DNA of 64,000 nt from Thiemannella venezuelensis (GTDB lineage: Bacteria; Actinomycetota; Actinomycetes; Streptosporangiales; Streptosporangiaceae), in the NCBI RefSeq assembly GCF_014203605.1, contig NZ_JACHJJ010000025.1, forward strand, positions 62,001-126,000. The letters run 5' to 3'. Positions 20,910 through 30,534 of the stretch are shown piece by piece. Below the pieces are notes generated by a model. The model saw only the letters and a list, made by a program, of their open reading frames with translations. It did not search any database and had not been told where the DNA came from. The translations under genes and the position numbers were made by a program. Each line of letters starts with the position of its first letter. Within the stretch, counting starts at the first letter, position 1.

Positions 20910-22670
20910 TCAGGCGGGCTGCGCCCCCTGGAGCCCGGCGTAGACGCCGCGCAGGCGCATCAGCTCCTCGTGGGTGCCGACCTCCTCGATCCCGCCGTCC
21001 CGCATCACCACGATGCGGTCGGCGCCGCGGATGGTGGACAGCCGGTGGGCGACGACGAAGACCGTGCGGCCGGCGACCAGGCGCGCCAGCGCCTGCTGGA
21101 TGAGCGCCTCCGAGCGGGTGTCCAGCGCGGAGGTCGCCTCGTCCAGGATCAGCACGCGCGGGTCCCGGATCAGCGCGCGGGCGATGGCCAGGCGCTGCCG
21201 CTGGCCGCCGGAGAGGCGGGCGCCCCGCTCCCCGACGACCGTGTCGAGCCCGCCGGGGAGCCGGTCGATGAACTCCGTCGCGTTGGCGTCCTCCAGCGCC
21301 CGCCGCACCCGCTCCTCGGAGACGCCGGTCAGGCCGTAGGTGACGTTCTCCCTGATGCTCCCCTCGAACAGGATCGACTCCTGGGGCACGACCGACAGGA
21401 ACCTGCGGTAGGTGCGCAGGTCGAGCCCCTCCATGTCGCGGCCGTCGAGCAGGATCCGGCCCGCGGTGGGGCGGAGGAAGCCGATGACGAGGTTGAGCAC
21501 GGTCGACTTGCCCGCCCCGGAGGGCCCGACCAGCGCGATCGTCTCACCGGGGCTCACCTTCAGCGTGAAGTCCTTCACCGCCGGGGCCTCGTCCGGGTCC
21601 CCGTAGGCGAACCCGACGCCGCGGAACTCCACCTCGCCGCGGGCGGAGGCCACCTCCGCCTTGCCCGCGTTGTGCTCCAGGTCGGGTGCCTGGAGCACCT
21701 CGCCGACCGAGCGCACCGAGGCGAGCCCCTTGTTGATCACCGGGGTCAGGCTGAGCAGCGAGGTGACCGCCGAGGTGAGGATCGGGAAGAAGGTGCTCAG
21801 CATGACCACGTCCCCGCTGTTGACCGGGATGACCTGGTGGTAGGCGACGAGCGCGGACCCGGCCAGGACGGCCGCGCCGAGCACGTTGAGCAGGATCCAG
21901 GCCAGTGCGCCGAAGCTGCCGTTGACCAGGTCGAGCCGGAGGCCCTTGCGCAGCACGCTGGTCAGCGTGCCGTCGACCCGGTGCAGCGCGTCCCGCTCCA
22001 GGCCGTGCGCGCGGGTGATCGGGATCAGCGTGGTCATCTCGCTGACCCGGGCGGAGAGCTTCTCGATCTCGCGGCGGAAGCTCTCGTTGTCCTCGCGCAT
22101 GCGGGCGCGCATCCGCATGACCAGGTACGCCGCGGCGGGCACGACCACCAGGAAGACCGGGATGGCGGCGGGCACCCGGAAGGCGACCATCACCAGGCCG
22201 CCGGCCAGCGTGGTCAGCGCCGACAGGCCCATGTCACCCGTCTGCTGGGCGGTCTGCTCGATGTTCTCGACGTCGCGGATCACCTTGGTCTGCAGCACGG
22301 CGGCGCTGACCCGCGAGTGGTAGCCGATGGACAGGTGCTGCATGCGGCGGCACAGCGCGGAGCGCAGGCCGGTGCCCACCCGCCGGATCGCCCCGTGCAG
22401 GCAGCGGACGTAGAGGAGGTGCAGGGGGTAGTTGAGCAGGAGCAGGGCCAGCAGCACCGCCGTGTTGGCCCACAGGCTCGCCACCGGGCTGCGGTGCTCC
22501 ACGACGTCGATGATGTTCGCGGTGACCAGTGGCAGGACCCAGATCGGGCTGTGCTTGACCAGGAAGGCCAGGACCGCGACGAGGAGCTTGGGCCGCTCCT
22601 CCTTGAAGAGGTAGGCGAGCGTGCGGACGGGGTGCTCACCCCGGTAACGATGATCGAGAGCGCCGACCAC
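20910..22670 (-). CDS. ABC transporter, fused membrane and ATPase domains
   Basis: Half-size ABC exporter of 586 aa. Six membrane helices lie in about residues 20-300 ([54 protein letters not shown] and others) and the ATPase in about 335-580: Walker [11 protein letters not shown]-loop [11 protein letters not shown], signature [15 protein letters not shown], Walker [14 protein letters not shown]-loop [12 protein letters not shown] 22670 has GGGGGA 5 nt upstream. It would act as a homodimer exporting lipid, peptide or drug; the substrate cannot be predicted. Single gene. Confidence 0.92.
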   Translation of the reverse strand: MVGALDHRYRGEHPVRTLAYLFKEERPKLLVAVLAFLVKHSPIWVLPLVTANIIDVVEHRSPVASLWANTAVLLALLLLNYPLHLLYVRCLHGAIRRVGTGLRSALCRRMQHLSIGYHSRVSAAVLQTKVIRDVENIEQTAQQTGDMGLSALTTLAGGLVMVAFRVPAAIPVFLVVVPAAAYLVMRMRARMREDNESFRREIEKLSARVSEMTTLIPITRAHGLERDALHRVDGTLTSVLRKGLRLDLVNGSFGALAWILLNVLGAAVLAGSALVAYHQVIPVNSGDVVMLSTFFPILTSAVTSLLSLTPVINKGLASVRSVGEVLQAPDLEHNAGKAEVASARGEVEFRGVGFAYGDPDEAPAVKDFTLKVSPGETIALVGPSGAGKSTVLNLVIGFLRPTAGRILLDGRDMEGLDLRTYRRFLSVVPQESILFEGSIRENVTYGLTGVSEERVRRALEDANATEFIDRLPGGLDTVVGERGARLSGGQRQRLAIARALIRDPRVLILDEATSALDTRSEALIQQALARLVAGRTVFVVAHRLSTIRGADRIVVMRDGGIEEVGTHEELMRLRGVYAGLQGAQPA

Positions 22671-22853
22671 TAATCCCCCATATCCGGATAGATCTCCCCC
22701 TCATCCTCTCCTGTGGAGATTTCGCGAATGTTTCGCCCCGCCAGAGCGCGCGGGTACGGCCCGCGCCCGCGGTTCGGGCTCCGCCCGCGGTCCGCCGGAT
22801 CCGCCGCCGGGGCCACGGGGCCCGGATGCGGGCACGGGCGCCGGGCCACGCGC

Positions 22854-23426
22854 TCAGAGCGTGTACGGCCGGGCGGCGCGGGCCTCCCGCAGCGCCGTAC
22901 CCCACCAGATGAGCTGGTCCAGCAGCACCTTGGCCGCGCCGCCGACCCCCGCCGGATCGAGCGGCTCGCCGTCCTCGCCGAAGCAGCCCTCCACCCGGTG
23001 GAAGCTCACCGTGTCGCGCAGGGAGACGACGTGCAACTCGGCGAAGACGAGCCGGAGCTGCTCCACCGCGCGCAGGCCGCCGGACTGCCCGCCGTACGAG
23101 ACGAATCCGGCGGGCTTGGCGGCCCACTCCCGGCGGACCGCGTCGACGGCCAGTTTGAGGACCGCCGGATAGGCGTGGTTGTACTCGGGAGTGACCACCA
23201 CGAAGCCGTCGGCGGCGCCGATCCGGGCGGCCAGGTCGCGCGTGGCCGCGGACGCGCCGGCCGGGGGGCGCTCGGGATGGAACGGCGGGAGCGGGACGCG
23301 GTTGAGATCGACGACGTCCAGGCGCAGGTCGCCCCGGCGCTCCGCCTGCCCGAGGAACCACCGGACCACGTTGGCGCCGGAACGGCCCTGCGGGCTGGTG
23401 GCGGTGATGACGGCGACGTCGAGCAT
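22854..23426 (-). CDS. NADPH-dependent FMN reductase
   Basis: Flavodoxin-fold oxidoreductase of 190 aa. The FMN phosphate loop lies at TATSPQGRSGANVVRW, and the flavin/dimer motif is VVVTPEYNHAYPAVLKLAVD followed by GFVSYGGQSGG, the standard layout of the NAD(P)H:FMN/quinone reductase family. ATG 23426 is set by a strong AGGAGG 5 nt upstream; an earlier ATG at 23474 lacks one. It probably reduces FMN, quinones or azo/nitro compounds in the cytoplasm. Divergent from the SapA-like gene. Confidence 0.9.
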   Translation of the reverse strand: MLDVAVITATSPQGRSGANVVRWFLGQAERRGDLRLDVVDLNRVPLPPFHPERPPAGASAATRDLAARIGAADGFVVVTPEYNHAYPAVLKLAVDAVRREWAAKPAGFVSYGGQSGGLRAVEQLRLVFAELHVVSLRDTVSFHRVEGCFGEDGEPLDPAGVGGAAKVLLDQLIWWGTALREARAARPYTL

Positions 23427-23570
23427 GGCGTCCTCCTGGCGTTGCGGTGCTCCGCCGCCACTGTGCAACCTCAAGCCTGCTCGAGGTCAAACCCGCCGGA
23501 GCCTTCCCCGGACGCGGCCGAAAGGAGTGCCGGCCGAAGGCATGGGCAAGCTTTGCGCGATGCCCCTTGT

Positions 23571-23595
23571 TCCTCCGGCGCCTCCCGCCGGAGGA
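23571..23595. other. Perfect 10-bp hairpin upstream of SapA-like gene
   Basis: TCCTCCGGCG (23571-23580) pairs with 23586-23595 around a 5-nt loop, 59 nt before the GTG start. It may be part of the 5' leader or an operator; it is not placed to terminate either divergent gene. Confidence 0.4.
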
Positions 23596-23654
23596 TGGCC
23601 ATAAAAGGAATTCACAGGAAACGGAGCTCCAGGGAATCACACCGGGGGGCACTC

Positions 23655-24173
23655 GTGGGGTTCTTCGAAAAGAAGGCCGTCGCGGCCGCGCTGGGCGTCG
23701 CCGTCGCCGCCATGCCGCTGTCCGCCCAGGAGGCCTCGGCTTCCGCCGCCGCCCCCTTCACGCCCCAGGGTGTGTGCGGCGCGGGATTCAAGAAGGTCTC
23801 GGAGACCGGTGTCCAGGCTTCCGACCCGCCCGGGTCGCCTGTCATCGGCAACGTCTACCTCCTGTACAGGTCCGCCACGAGGGAGTACTGCGCGGTCACC
23901 ATGAAGACCGCCTCCCCGAGGGCCGCGGCCAGAATGAGGGTGGGCCTCGGGACGATGACCCGCGCCCTGCTCTCCATGCAGGAGATGACCGGAAGGTACA
24001 AGCGCTACATAGGTCCCCTGAAGCTGAGGACGAACGTGAAGTGCATCCGCTACTCCGGGATGATCCAGCTTCCCGGCGAGGATCCCGTGGTGGGCCAGGA
24101 CAGGTTCGGCTCCTGCCCCGGAGGGACGCCCACCCGCTCGAAGCGGGTGGGGAAGAAGGCCCGCGGGGTGTAG
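23655..24173 (+). CDS. Secreted SapA-like (spore-associated) protein
   Basis: A 172-residue exported protein. Start GTG 23655 is chosen because GGGGGG lies 5-6 nt upstream and the signal peptide begins there (KK, AVAAALGVAVAAMPLSA, cut near ASA). The mature part has four Cys (VCGAG, EYCAV, VKCIR, GSCPG), likely two disulfides. The order VCG.GFK, NVYLLY, YCAVTMKT and KRYIGPLK.R matches the streptomycete spore-associated protein A family, whose function is unknown. The Arg/Lys-rich tail after the last Cys is an extension. Single gene. Confidence 0.75.
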   Translation: MGFFEKKAVAAALGVAVAAMPLSAQEASASAAAPFTPQGVCGAGFKKVSETGVQASDPPGSPVIGNVYLLYRSATREYCAVTMKTASPRAAARMRVGLGTMTRALLSMQEMTGRYKRYIGPLKLRTNVKCIRYSGMIQLPGEDPVVGQDRFGSCPGGTPTRSKRVGKKARGV

Positions 24174-24224
24174 AACGGCACGCGGGAACCGCGCTCGCGC
24201 CCCGGGCCGGAATCCGCGCGGAAT

Positions 24225-25427
24225 TCACTCCCTCCGCAGGGACTTCTCCTTCCAGCCCGTGGTGATGTTGATGAGCCCGTACCGGGTGGCCATGTCGTCG
24301 GACTCGGCGAGGGACATCTCCCGGTATCCCTCCCGCTCCCGCACGATGGCGACCTCCGGGAAGGAGGCGTCGTTCACGTACTGGCGCACGATGATGGACC
24401 TGGGATGCCTCGTCAGCTCCGCGATGGAATTGTTCTCATGTATCCTGCTGCGGAATTCGATGAAATCGACTTCCCTCCCGGATTCGCCCGGATTCTCCCA
24501 GGAGAAGTTCACCGGCAGCCACAGCCCTCCTTCGAGGTTCATCCTGTCCTTCCGCGAGATGACGGCGAACGCCTGGAGCTGAATGGTGTCGTAGGAGGCG
24601 GCGACCGGAACGTCCACTATCTGGGTGACGTTTATCTCCTCCCCCGGGTTCAGCCACTCCCCGTACGTGGGCAGGAACTTCGATTTCCTGACCAGATCGA
24701 AATACTCGATCTCCGTGTACCGGGAGATGGGGTAGTCCGCCGCCGCGTCCGCCCGCCATTCGTCCCTCTTGCGGCCGTCCGGGCGGACGACCGCCCTCCG
24801 CCCCAGGACCTGGTACTCGGTCGCCAGCACGTATATCCCGGTCTTGCCGTCGTTCACGATCTTTATCTCCGCGGACAGCGAGACGACCGTCGACTCGGAG
24901 GTGTACACCGGGTCACCGAGGCTCGCCTCGAACACGATGTTCGTCGGCTGCTCGTACGGCTCGTAGAGCTGGGAGTAGCCGAAGTCGGTGACGGCGACGA
25001 CGGTGGTCGCCATCACCGCGATCCCGAACCGCTTGGGGGCGGGGATCAGGATGTCCGTCCGGTAGCTCACGTAGAGCGCCCACGCCGACCCGGCGGCCAG
25101 GACCAGCCAGTAGAACAGGTACCGCTTCTGCTCCCCGTCCCTGATCATCGTGATCACCAGCATGGAGTTCACGACGAACGCGACACCGGTGCCGACCAGG
25201 ACGACCGGGCCGGAATGCTGGTAGCTCTTCCAGAACCAGTGGTCCAGCACCGCGATCACCGATACGGCCATCACCGCCGAGGCGGCGATGAAGAGAGCTC
25301 CGGTGAACCTCCCGGTGAACGCCAGGGCCTCACCCAGGTCCTCGATCCCGAAGTGGCCGGCGAAGCCCGCCGTCACCAGGAGGACCAGCGTCACCCCCGC
25401 GGGGACCAGCAGGCGGAGCAGGCGCAT
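24225..25427 (-). CDS. Membrane protein with large extracytoplasmic or soluble C-terminal domain
   Basis: I do not recognise this 400-residue protein. From ATG 25427 (GGAGGAAAGG about 7 nt upstream; a GTG at 25466 would add 13 basic residues) it has about five hydrophobic helices within residues 1-155, then a beta-rich, charged domain of about 240 residues (NIVFEASLGDPVYTSES, YQVLGRR, EEINVTQIVDVPV). Codon choice is slightly richer in A/T than its neighbours, as in the adjacent SapA-like gene, so the two may have been acquired together. No motif suggests catalysis. Confidence 0.7.
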   Translation of the reverse strand: MRLLRLLVPAGVTLVLLVTAGFAGHFGIEDLGEALAFTGRFTGALFIAASAVMAVSVIAVLDHWFWKSYQHSGPVVLVGTGVAFVVNSMLVITMIRDGEQKRYLFYWLVLAAGSAWALYVSYRTDILIPAPKRFGIAVMATTVVAVTDFGYSQLYEPYEQPTNIVFEASLGDPVYTSESTVVSLSAEIKIVNDGKTGIYVLATEYQVLGRRAVVRPDGRKRDEWRADAAADYPISRYTEIEYFDLVRKSKFLPTYGEWLNPGEEINVTQIVDVPVAASYDTIQLQAFAVISRKDRMNLEGGLWLPVNFSWENPGESGREVDFIEFRSRIHENNSIAELTRHPRSIIVRQYVNDASFPEVAIVREREGYREMSLAESDDMATRYGLINITTGWKEKSLRRE

Positions 25428-25601
25428 CCTCTGCCCTTTCCTCCGGCCTCCGGGCGTGGGCTTCACGACGTTTCCGCCCGGCAGTCCCCGTGATCCCCGG
25501 GCGCCGGTTCACGAAACCGCCCGGAATACATGTTGGGTTTCGTGTTGCGGTTCCTTGGACGACGCCCGGAGGCCGGCGACCGGGGCGGGCGCCGCCGGCT
25601 T

Positions 25602-27239
25602 CTAGCCCTCGGTGACCTTCCCCGCGTCGACGTGGAGGTGGCGGGTGGTGTGCACGGCCTCCAGCATGCGGCGGTCGTGGGTGACCAGCAGGAGGGTGCC
25701 CGGATAGGAGGCCAGGGCCGACTCCAGCTGCTCGATCGCGGCCAGGTCCAGGTGGTTGGTGGGCTCGTCGAGGACGAGCAGGTTCACCCCCCTGGCCTGG
25801 AGCAGCGCGAGGGCGGCGCGGGTCCGCTCCCCCGGTGAGAGGGTGGCGGCCGGGCGCAGCACGTGGGCGGCGCGCAGGCCGAACTTGGCCAGCAGCGTCC
25901 GCGCGTCGGCCGGGACCATGCCGCCCGCCGCCGCGGCGAACGCCTCCAGCAGCGGCTCGTCGCCCAGGAAGAGCCCGCGCGCCTGGTCCACCTCGCCCAC
26001 GACCACGCCGGGCCCGAGGGAGGCGTGGCCCTCGTCCGGCGGGATCCGGCCGAGCAGCGCGCCCAGCAGCGTGGTCTTGCCCGAGCCGTTGGCCCCGGTG
26101 ACGGCCACCCGCTCGGCCCAGCCGATCTGCAGGTCCACCGGGCCGAGGGTGAACGCGCCGCGCCGTACGACCGCCCCGCGCAGCGTCGCGACGACCGCCC
26201 CGGCCCGCGGGGCCACCGCGATCTCCATACGGAGCTCCCACTCCTTGCGGGGCTCCTCGACCACCTCCAGGCGCTCGATCAGCCGCTCGGTCTGGCGGGC
26301 CTTGGCGGCCTGCTTCTCGGTCGCCTCGACGCGGAAGTTCCGGCCGATCTTGTCCCCGTCGGTGGCCTTGCGCCGGGCGTTCTTGACGCCCTTCTCCATC
26401 CAGTTGCGCTGGGTGAGGGCCCGGGCCTTGAGCTCGGCGACGGTGCCGGCGTACTCCTCGAACTCCTCGCGGGCGTGCCTGCGCGCGACCTCGCGCTCGG
26501 CGAGGTAGGCCTCGTAGCCGCCGCCGTAGGCGCGGACCTGCTGCTGGGCCAGGTCGAGCTCGACGATCCGGTTGGCCGTCCTGGCCAGGAACTCGCGGTC
26601 GTGGCTGACCAGGACCGTCCCGGCGCGCAGCCCGGCGACGAAGCGCTCCAGCCGCTCCAGGCCGTCCAGGTCGAGGTCGTTGGTGGGCTCGTCGAGCAGG
26701 AAGACGTCGTAGCGGCTGAGCAGCAGGGAGGCCATGCCCGCCCGGGCGGCCTGACCGCCGGACAGGGCCGTCATCGGGCGGTCCAGGCCCACCTCCAGAC
26801 CGAGGTCGGCGACGACCTCCTCGGCCCGCTCCTCCAGGTCCGCGCCGCCCAGGGCCAGCCAGCGCTCCAGGCTCGCCGCGTAGTCGTCGTCGGCGCCGGG
26901 GCGGCCCTCGACCAGGCCCTCGGTGGCGGCCTCCAGCGCGCGCTGCGCTCCGGCCACCCCGGTCCGCCGGGCCAGGAAGGCGGCGACCGTCTCACCGGCC
27001 CGGCGCTCGCGCTCCTGGGGCAGGTATCCGACCGTGGCGGTGGGCGGGCTGAGCCGTACGGCACCGTGCTCGGGCGGGAGCAGACCGGCGAGGATCCTCA
27101 TCAGCGTGGACTTGCCCGCTCCGTTCACGCCGACCAGGCCGACGACGTCGCCGGGGGCGACGACCAGGTCCAGGCCGGAGAAGAGGGCGCGGTCGCCGTG
27201 CCCGGCGGACAGGTCCTTGGCGACGATGGTGGCGCTCAT
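25602..27239 (-). CDS. ABC-F family ATPase
   Basis: Soluble twin-ABC protein of 545 aa without membrane domains. First ATPase: Walker A GVNGAGKST, signature ALSGGQAARAGMA, Walker B VFLLDEPTNDLD. A charged linker (about 245-320, rich in Arg/Lys/Glu, the P-site tRNA interaction motif region) is followed by the second ATPase: GANGSGKTT, TLSPGERTRAALA, LVLDEPTNHLD. ABC-F proteins act on the ribosome, relieving stalls or giving antibiotic resistance. ATG 27239 is preceded by TAGCGT and 7 nt, a leaderless arrangement. Whether it is housekeeping or resistance type cannot be told. Confidence 0.9.
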   Translation of the reverse strand: MSATIVAKDLSAGHGDRALFSGLDLVVAPGDVVGLVGVNGAGKSTLMRILAGLLPPEHGAVRLSPPTATVGYLPQERERRAGETVAAFLARRTGVAGAQRALEAATEGLVEGRPGADDDYAASLERWLALGGADLEERAEEVVADLGLEVGLDRPMTALSGGQAARAGMASLLLSRYDVFLLDEPTNDLDLDGLERLERFVAGLRAGTVLVSHDREFLARTANRIVELDLAQQQVRAYGGGYEAYLAEREVARRHAREEFEEYAGTVAELKARALTQRNWMEKGVKNARRKATDGDKIGRNFRVEATEKQAAKARQTERLIERLEVVEEPRKEWELRMEIAVAPRAGAVVATLRGAVVRRGAFTLGPVDLQIGWAERVAVTGANGSGKTTLLGALLGRIPPDEGHASLGPGVVVGEVDQARGLFLGDEPLLEAFAAAAGGMVPADARTLLAKFGLRAAHVLRPAATLSPGERTRAALALLQARGVNLLVLDEPTNHLDLAAIEQLESALASYPGTLLLVTHDRRMLEAVHTTRHLHVDAGKVTEG

Positions 27240-27411
27240 GGGAGGAACGCTACCGGCCTCCGGCACAAGCGCCGAACGGGCTCCGAGGCGTCCTGCCAAC
27301 TATATTCCCGGCAAATCGGACAGCTTCCGGGTTTTTTCCAGCCGGGAGAGCCGCCCGGAAAAGATGCGGTCGACCTGCGATCTTGCGCTCGAATCGTGAT
27401 CAAAAAGTCAC

Positions 27412-27441
27412 TTGACATCAAATATATGGAGCTTTTACCCC
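27412..27441 (+). promoter_or_regulatory. Candidate promoter of secreted-protein gene
   Basis: TTGACA at 27412-27417 is a consensus -35; TACCCC at 27436 after an 18-bp spacer is a poor -10 match. The 27395-27440 region is markedly AT-rich for this genome and lies 85 nt before the start codon. Confidence 0.4.
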
Positions 27442-27525
27442 ACCTCTCCCTTCACGCCCGCGCGTTAACCGGGTGGAAGCGATCACCCGAGCATCGCTTC
27501 CGAAGCAACGGGGAAAGGAACAGCC

Positions 27526-28275
27526 TTGTTCAAGAGAATCACCGCAGGCGCCCTGGCCACTGCCGCGGGTGCCTCCCTGGTCCTGGCCGCCGGAGCCGGT
27601 ACGGCCTCCGCCACGCAGGCCGAACTCGGCGTGAACATCAGCGAGGTGAGCCCGAATCCCGTCGTCGTCCGCGGCGGCCGGGACGTGGAGGTCACCATCG
27701 AGGTCCGCGCCACCGAGGCGGAGCGCGTCGAGCTCCGGCTCCGGCCGGACACCGACGATCCCCACACCCTCGTGGCGAAGGAGCCGAAGCTCGTCCGCGA
27801 CGGTGAGCTGTGGCGCTATGTCACCAGCTTCGACAAGTCCGACTACCGCGGCCGCTGGGTGGCGATCGCCGACGCCTACGGCAAGGACGGCAAGAAGGCG
27901 ACCGACACGACCGGCTTCACGGTCAAGTACGTGGGCGGCTGGAAGAAGGCCGACACGCGCCTGGCCGACTTCGACGCCGGTCCGGAGCCGGTCCGCAAGG
28001 GCCGCACGCTCTACTTCTCCGGCCGCCTGCAGGCCCGCGACCACTGGAAGTGGCGCGGCGTGCGGGGCGAGGAAGTGGAGATCTACTTCCGGTCCGGCCA
28101 CTCCAGCGCCTGGAAGTACGTGACCTCGGCCGAGACCCGGTGGGACGGCAAGTTCCACGCCAAGACCCGCGCGTACCGGAGCGGTGAGTTCCGCGCCGTC
28201 TTCGACGGCGACCGGAGGCTCGACGACAGCTCCAGCCGCCCGGACTGGGTCAAGGTCAAGCGCTGGCACCGGTGA
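27526..28275 (+). CDS. Secreted beta-rich protein of unknown function
   Basis: A 249-residue exported protein starting at TTG 27526 with GGGAAAGGA 7 nt upstream. Signal peptide about 1-29 (FKR, ALATAAGASLVLAAGAG, cut near ASA-TQ). Two similar beta-sandwich-like units follow: about 33-140 (ISEVSPNPVVVRGGRDVEVTI, FDKSDYRGRW) and about 145-249 (GPEPVRKGRTLYFSGRL, RTRAYRSGEFRAVFDGD). Such NPV/GG repeats occur in calcium-binding or adhesin-like domains, but no family is certain. A strong promoter-like region and two tandem terminators bracket it as a single unit. Confidence 0.8.
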   Translation: MFKRITAGALATAAGASLVLAAGAGTASATQAELGVNISEVSPNPVVVRGGRDVEVTIEVRATEAERVELRLRPDTDDPHTLVAKEPKLVRDGELWRYVTSFDKSDYRGRWVAIADAYGKDGKKATDTTGFTVKYVGGWKKADTRLADFDAGPEPVRKGRTLYFSGRLQARDHWKWRGVRGEEVEIYFRSGHSSAWKYVTSAETRWDGKFHAKTRAYRSGEFRAVFDGDRRLDDSSSRPDWVKVKRWHR

Positions 28276-28280
28276 CCGGT

Positions 28281-28319
28281 CCGGGCTCCGGCGGCCGTCT
28301 TCCGGCCGCCGGAGCCCGG
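28281..28319 (+). terminator. Hairpin terminator
   Basis: A perfect 17-bp GC stem (28281-28297 with 28303-28319) with loop TCTTC starts 5 nt after the secreted-protein stop codon. Confidence 0.8.
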
Positions 28320-28347
28320 TGACCGGCAGACCGCCGATCCGCAGATG

Positions 28348-28385
28348 ACGCGTGAGGCCCGGGGGCGACCCCGGGCCTCACGCGT
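28348..28385 (+). terminator. Second tandem hairpin with GCGA loop
   Basis: A perfect 17-bp stem (28348-28364 with 28369-28385) closes a GNRA-type GCGA tetraloop, 28 nt after the first hairpin. It is probably a back-up terminator or an insulator for the acyl-CoA dehydrogenase promoter. Confidence 0.7.
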
Positions 28386-28472
28386 CGGCGGCCCGCACCG
28401 GTGATCGCCCCGGTTGACCTCCTCCCCCGTGGGCAGTGAAGCGGGACACGCTGCGAAGGGGAGACCGACACG

Positions 28473-29624
28473 ATGACGACCGGTGACTTCTACGACTACG
28501 CCGACCTGCTCGACGGGACCGAGAAGGAGATCCTGCTGCGGGTGCGGGAGTTCATGGCCGACCAGGTCGCGCCGGTGGCCGACGAGATGTGGACGCACGC
28601 CCGGTTCCCGCACCACCTGATCCCGGAACTGGCCAAACTGGACGTGGCGGGCCTGCCGTACCGGGGGGCCCGGAGCCTGCTGACCGGGTTCGTGGTGCTG
28701 GAGATGAACCGGGTCGACCCGTCGATCGGGACGTTCTTCGGTGTGCACAACGGGCTGGCGATGGGGAGCATCGACCGGCTGGGCTCGGCGGAGCAGCGGG
28801 AGCGGTGGCTGCCGCCGATGGCCGCGATGGAGAAGATCGGGGCCTTCGCCCTGACCGAGCCCGAGGGCGGCTCCGACGTGGCCGCCGGATTGCGCACGAC
28901 GGCCCGGCGCGAGGGCGACACCTGGGTGCTCAACGGCGCCAAGCGGTGGATCGGGAACGCGACCTTCGCCGACCTGATCGTGGTCTGGGCCAAGGACGAG
29001 GCCGACGGGCAGGTCAAGGGCTTCGTGGTCGAGAAGGGCACCCCGGGCTTCACCGCCACGAGGATCGAGAACAAGATCGCCCTGCGGACGGTGCAGAACG
29101 CCGACGTCACCCTGACCGACTGCCCGGTCCCGGAGACCAACCGCCTGCAGGGGGCCGGCAGCTTCCGCGACACCTCCGCCATCCTCCGCCAGACCCGCGG
29201 CGGGGTCGCCTGGCAGGCGGTGGGCTGCATGACGGGCGCCTACGAGACGGCCCTGGCCTACGCCGGGGAGCGCGAGCAGTTCGGGCGGCCGATCGCGGGC
29301 TTCCAGCTGGTGCAGGACCTGCTGGTACGCATGCTGGGCAACGTCACCTGCTCACTCGGGATGGTGGTCCGGCTGGCGCAGCTCCAGGACGCGGGCGTCT
29401 ACCGGGACGAGCACTCGGCCATGGCCAAGGCCTTCTGCACGGCCCGGATGCGCGAGGCCGTGGGCTGGGGCCGCGAGATCATGGGCGGCAACGGGATCGT
29501 CCTCGACTACGGCATGGGCCGGTTCGTGGCGGACTCCGAGGCGATCTACTCCTACGAGGGCACCCGCGAGATCAACAGCCTGATCGTGGGACGCGCGATC
29601 ACCGGGATCGGCGCCTTCGTCTGA
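28473..29624 (+). CDS. Acyl-CoA dehydrogenase (glutaryl-CoA dehydrogenase-like)
   Basis: FAD-dependent dehydrogenase of 383 aa, the usual length. N-terminal helical domain about 15-125, FAD/substrate motif FALTEPEGGSD (about 128), central beta domain, and C-terminal helices with the catalytic base Glu362 in YSYEGTREI. GGVAWQAVGCMTGAYE, REQFGRPIAGFQLVQ and MGGNGI are typical of the glutaryl-CoA dehydrogenase subgroup. GGGGAG precedes ATG 28473. It acts in oxidation of short acyl-CoAs from Lys/Trp or aromatic catabolism. No electron-transfer flavoprotein or pathway partner is adjacent. Confidence 0.9.
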   Translation: MTTGDFYDYADLLDGTEKEILLRVREFMADQVAPVADEMWTHARFPHHLIPELAKLDVAGLPYRGARSLLTGFVVLEMNRVDPSIGTFFGVHNGLAMGSIDRLGSAEQRERWLPPMAAMEKIGAFALTEPEGGSDVAAGLRTTARREGDTWVLNGAKRWIGNATFADLIVVWAKDEADGQVKGFVVEKGTPGFTATRIENKIALRTVQNADVTLTDCPVPETNRLQGAGSFRDTSAILRQTRGGVAWQAVGCMTGAYETALAYAGEREQFGRPIAGFQLVQDLLVRMLGNVTCSLGMVVRLAQLQDAGVYRDEHSAMAKAFCTARMREAVGWGREIMGGNGIVLDYGMGRFVADSEAIYSYEGTREINSLIVGRAITGIGAFV

Positions 29625-29643
29625 GAGGCCCGTGTCGGCACGG

Positions 29644-29682
29644 GCGTGCCGGCACGCGCGGACGGCGCGCGTGCCGGCACGC
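29644..29682 (+). terminator. Hairpin terminator
   Basis: A perfect 16-bp stem (29644-29659 with 29667-29682) with a 7-nt loop, 20 nt after the acyl-CoA dehydrogenase stop. Each arm is itself rich in the palindrome GTGCCGGCAC. Confidence 0.75.
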
Positions 29683-29730
29683 GGCGCGCACCCCGTCCGC
29701 GCGGGCCGGGCGAGAGGTCAGGACGAGAGG

Positions 29731-30015
29731 TCAGGACGACGGGCCCATGTCCGGTTCCGGAGCCCGGGCCCCGTCCCCGCCGTCGCCCTCCGGCGGGGAG
29801 GGTTCGACCGGATCCGCCGGGAGCGGCCGGTCCGGGAAGCCCGTGTCGGCGCCCGAGCGCGCCGCCACCGTCCGGCTCTCCCCCACGTCCGCGCCCGGCG
29901 CGGCGGGCGGCGCGTCACCGCCGTCCTGCGGCGGTCGCCCGCCTTCCGGTTCCGGTCGCGGGGAGGGTTCCGGTCGCGGGGAGGAGGTCTCGTCAGGATC
30001 GCGTTCGTCGTTCAT
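29731..30015 (-). CDS. Small Pro/Asp/Glu-rich disordered protein
   Basis: A 94-residue acidic, proline-rich peptide with repeated PRPEP and no hydrophobic core, probably intrinsically disordered. Support comes from a strong GGGAGGGGA ribosome site 5 nt before ATG 30015. No family is recognised. It shares its low-complexity acidic style with the 58-residue protein at 36036-36212. Confidence 0.45.
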   Translation of the reverse strand: MNDERDPDETSSPRPEPSPRPEPEGGRPPQDGGDAPPAAPGADVGESRTVAARSGADTGFPDRPLPADPVEPSPPEGDGGDGARAPEPDMGPSS

Positions 30016-30084
30016 ACCGCTCCCCTCCCCCCGCGGCCGGGCGTCATTCCCTCCCGGCCGAGGCGGGGCGTCGGCCGCTCCGGC

Positions 30085-30519
30085 TCATTCGGGCACGGCC
30101 TCGTGACCGGGGAGGCCGCGTGTGCGGCGGCGCTCCTTCATCTCCGCCTCGTAGAGATGGCGGCGCCCGCCCGCCAGCGCGTTCCTGACCCTCTCCTCCA
30201 GTTCGCGGAAGCAGCGGTGGTACCCGTCGTCGTAGTCCTCGACGATCTGGAAGGTCCACCGGCCCTCGATCACATTGCGCCCGACCAGCTCGGTGCGGAC
30301 CTCCTCGGCGTACGCGCCGTGCCCGGCGGCGTGCAGCAGTTCCACGGCCTCGTCGAGCATCAGGTCGGCATGGCCGGTGAGCTGGTGGAAGGTGTACAGG
30401 TGCCCGCGGGCGCGCTCGGTCGTCTCAAGGGCCTCCGAGAGCTTGCCCAGCGCCTCGACGGTGGCGTCGTCGAGCCCCTCGGGCCTGCGGTGCCGCGGAT
30501 CGGGACGGTCCTCACTCAT
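30085..30519 (-). CDS. Conserved-looking helical protein, function unknown
   Basis: A 144-residue soluble, helix-rich protein without signal or membrane segments. Residues 20-60 form an amphipathic helix (ALGKLSEALETTERARGHLYTFHQLTGHAD), and about 85-125 carry FQIVEDYDDGYHRCFRELEERV. His, Asp and Glu residues recur in helices, but no metal motif is complete. The composition is that of a real actinomycete gene; I do not recognise the family. Start ATG 30519. Confidence 0.7.
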   Translation of the reverse strand: MSEDRPDPRHRRPEGLDDATVEALGKLSEALETTERARGHLYTFHQLTGHADLMLDEAVELLHAAGHGAYAEEVRTELVGRNVIEGRWTFQIVEDYDDGYHRCFRELEERVRNALAGGRRHLYEAEMKERRRTRGLPGHEAVPE

Positions 30520-30534
30520 GACGCGGCGGTACCC

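Noticed and set aside
25863-27806. Long + frame opposite the ABC-F gene
   Set aside because: Antisense shadow; no conserved motif.
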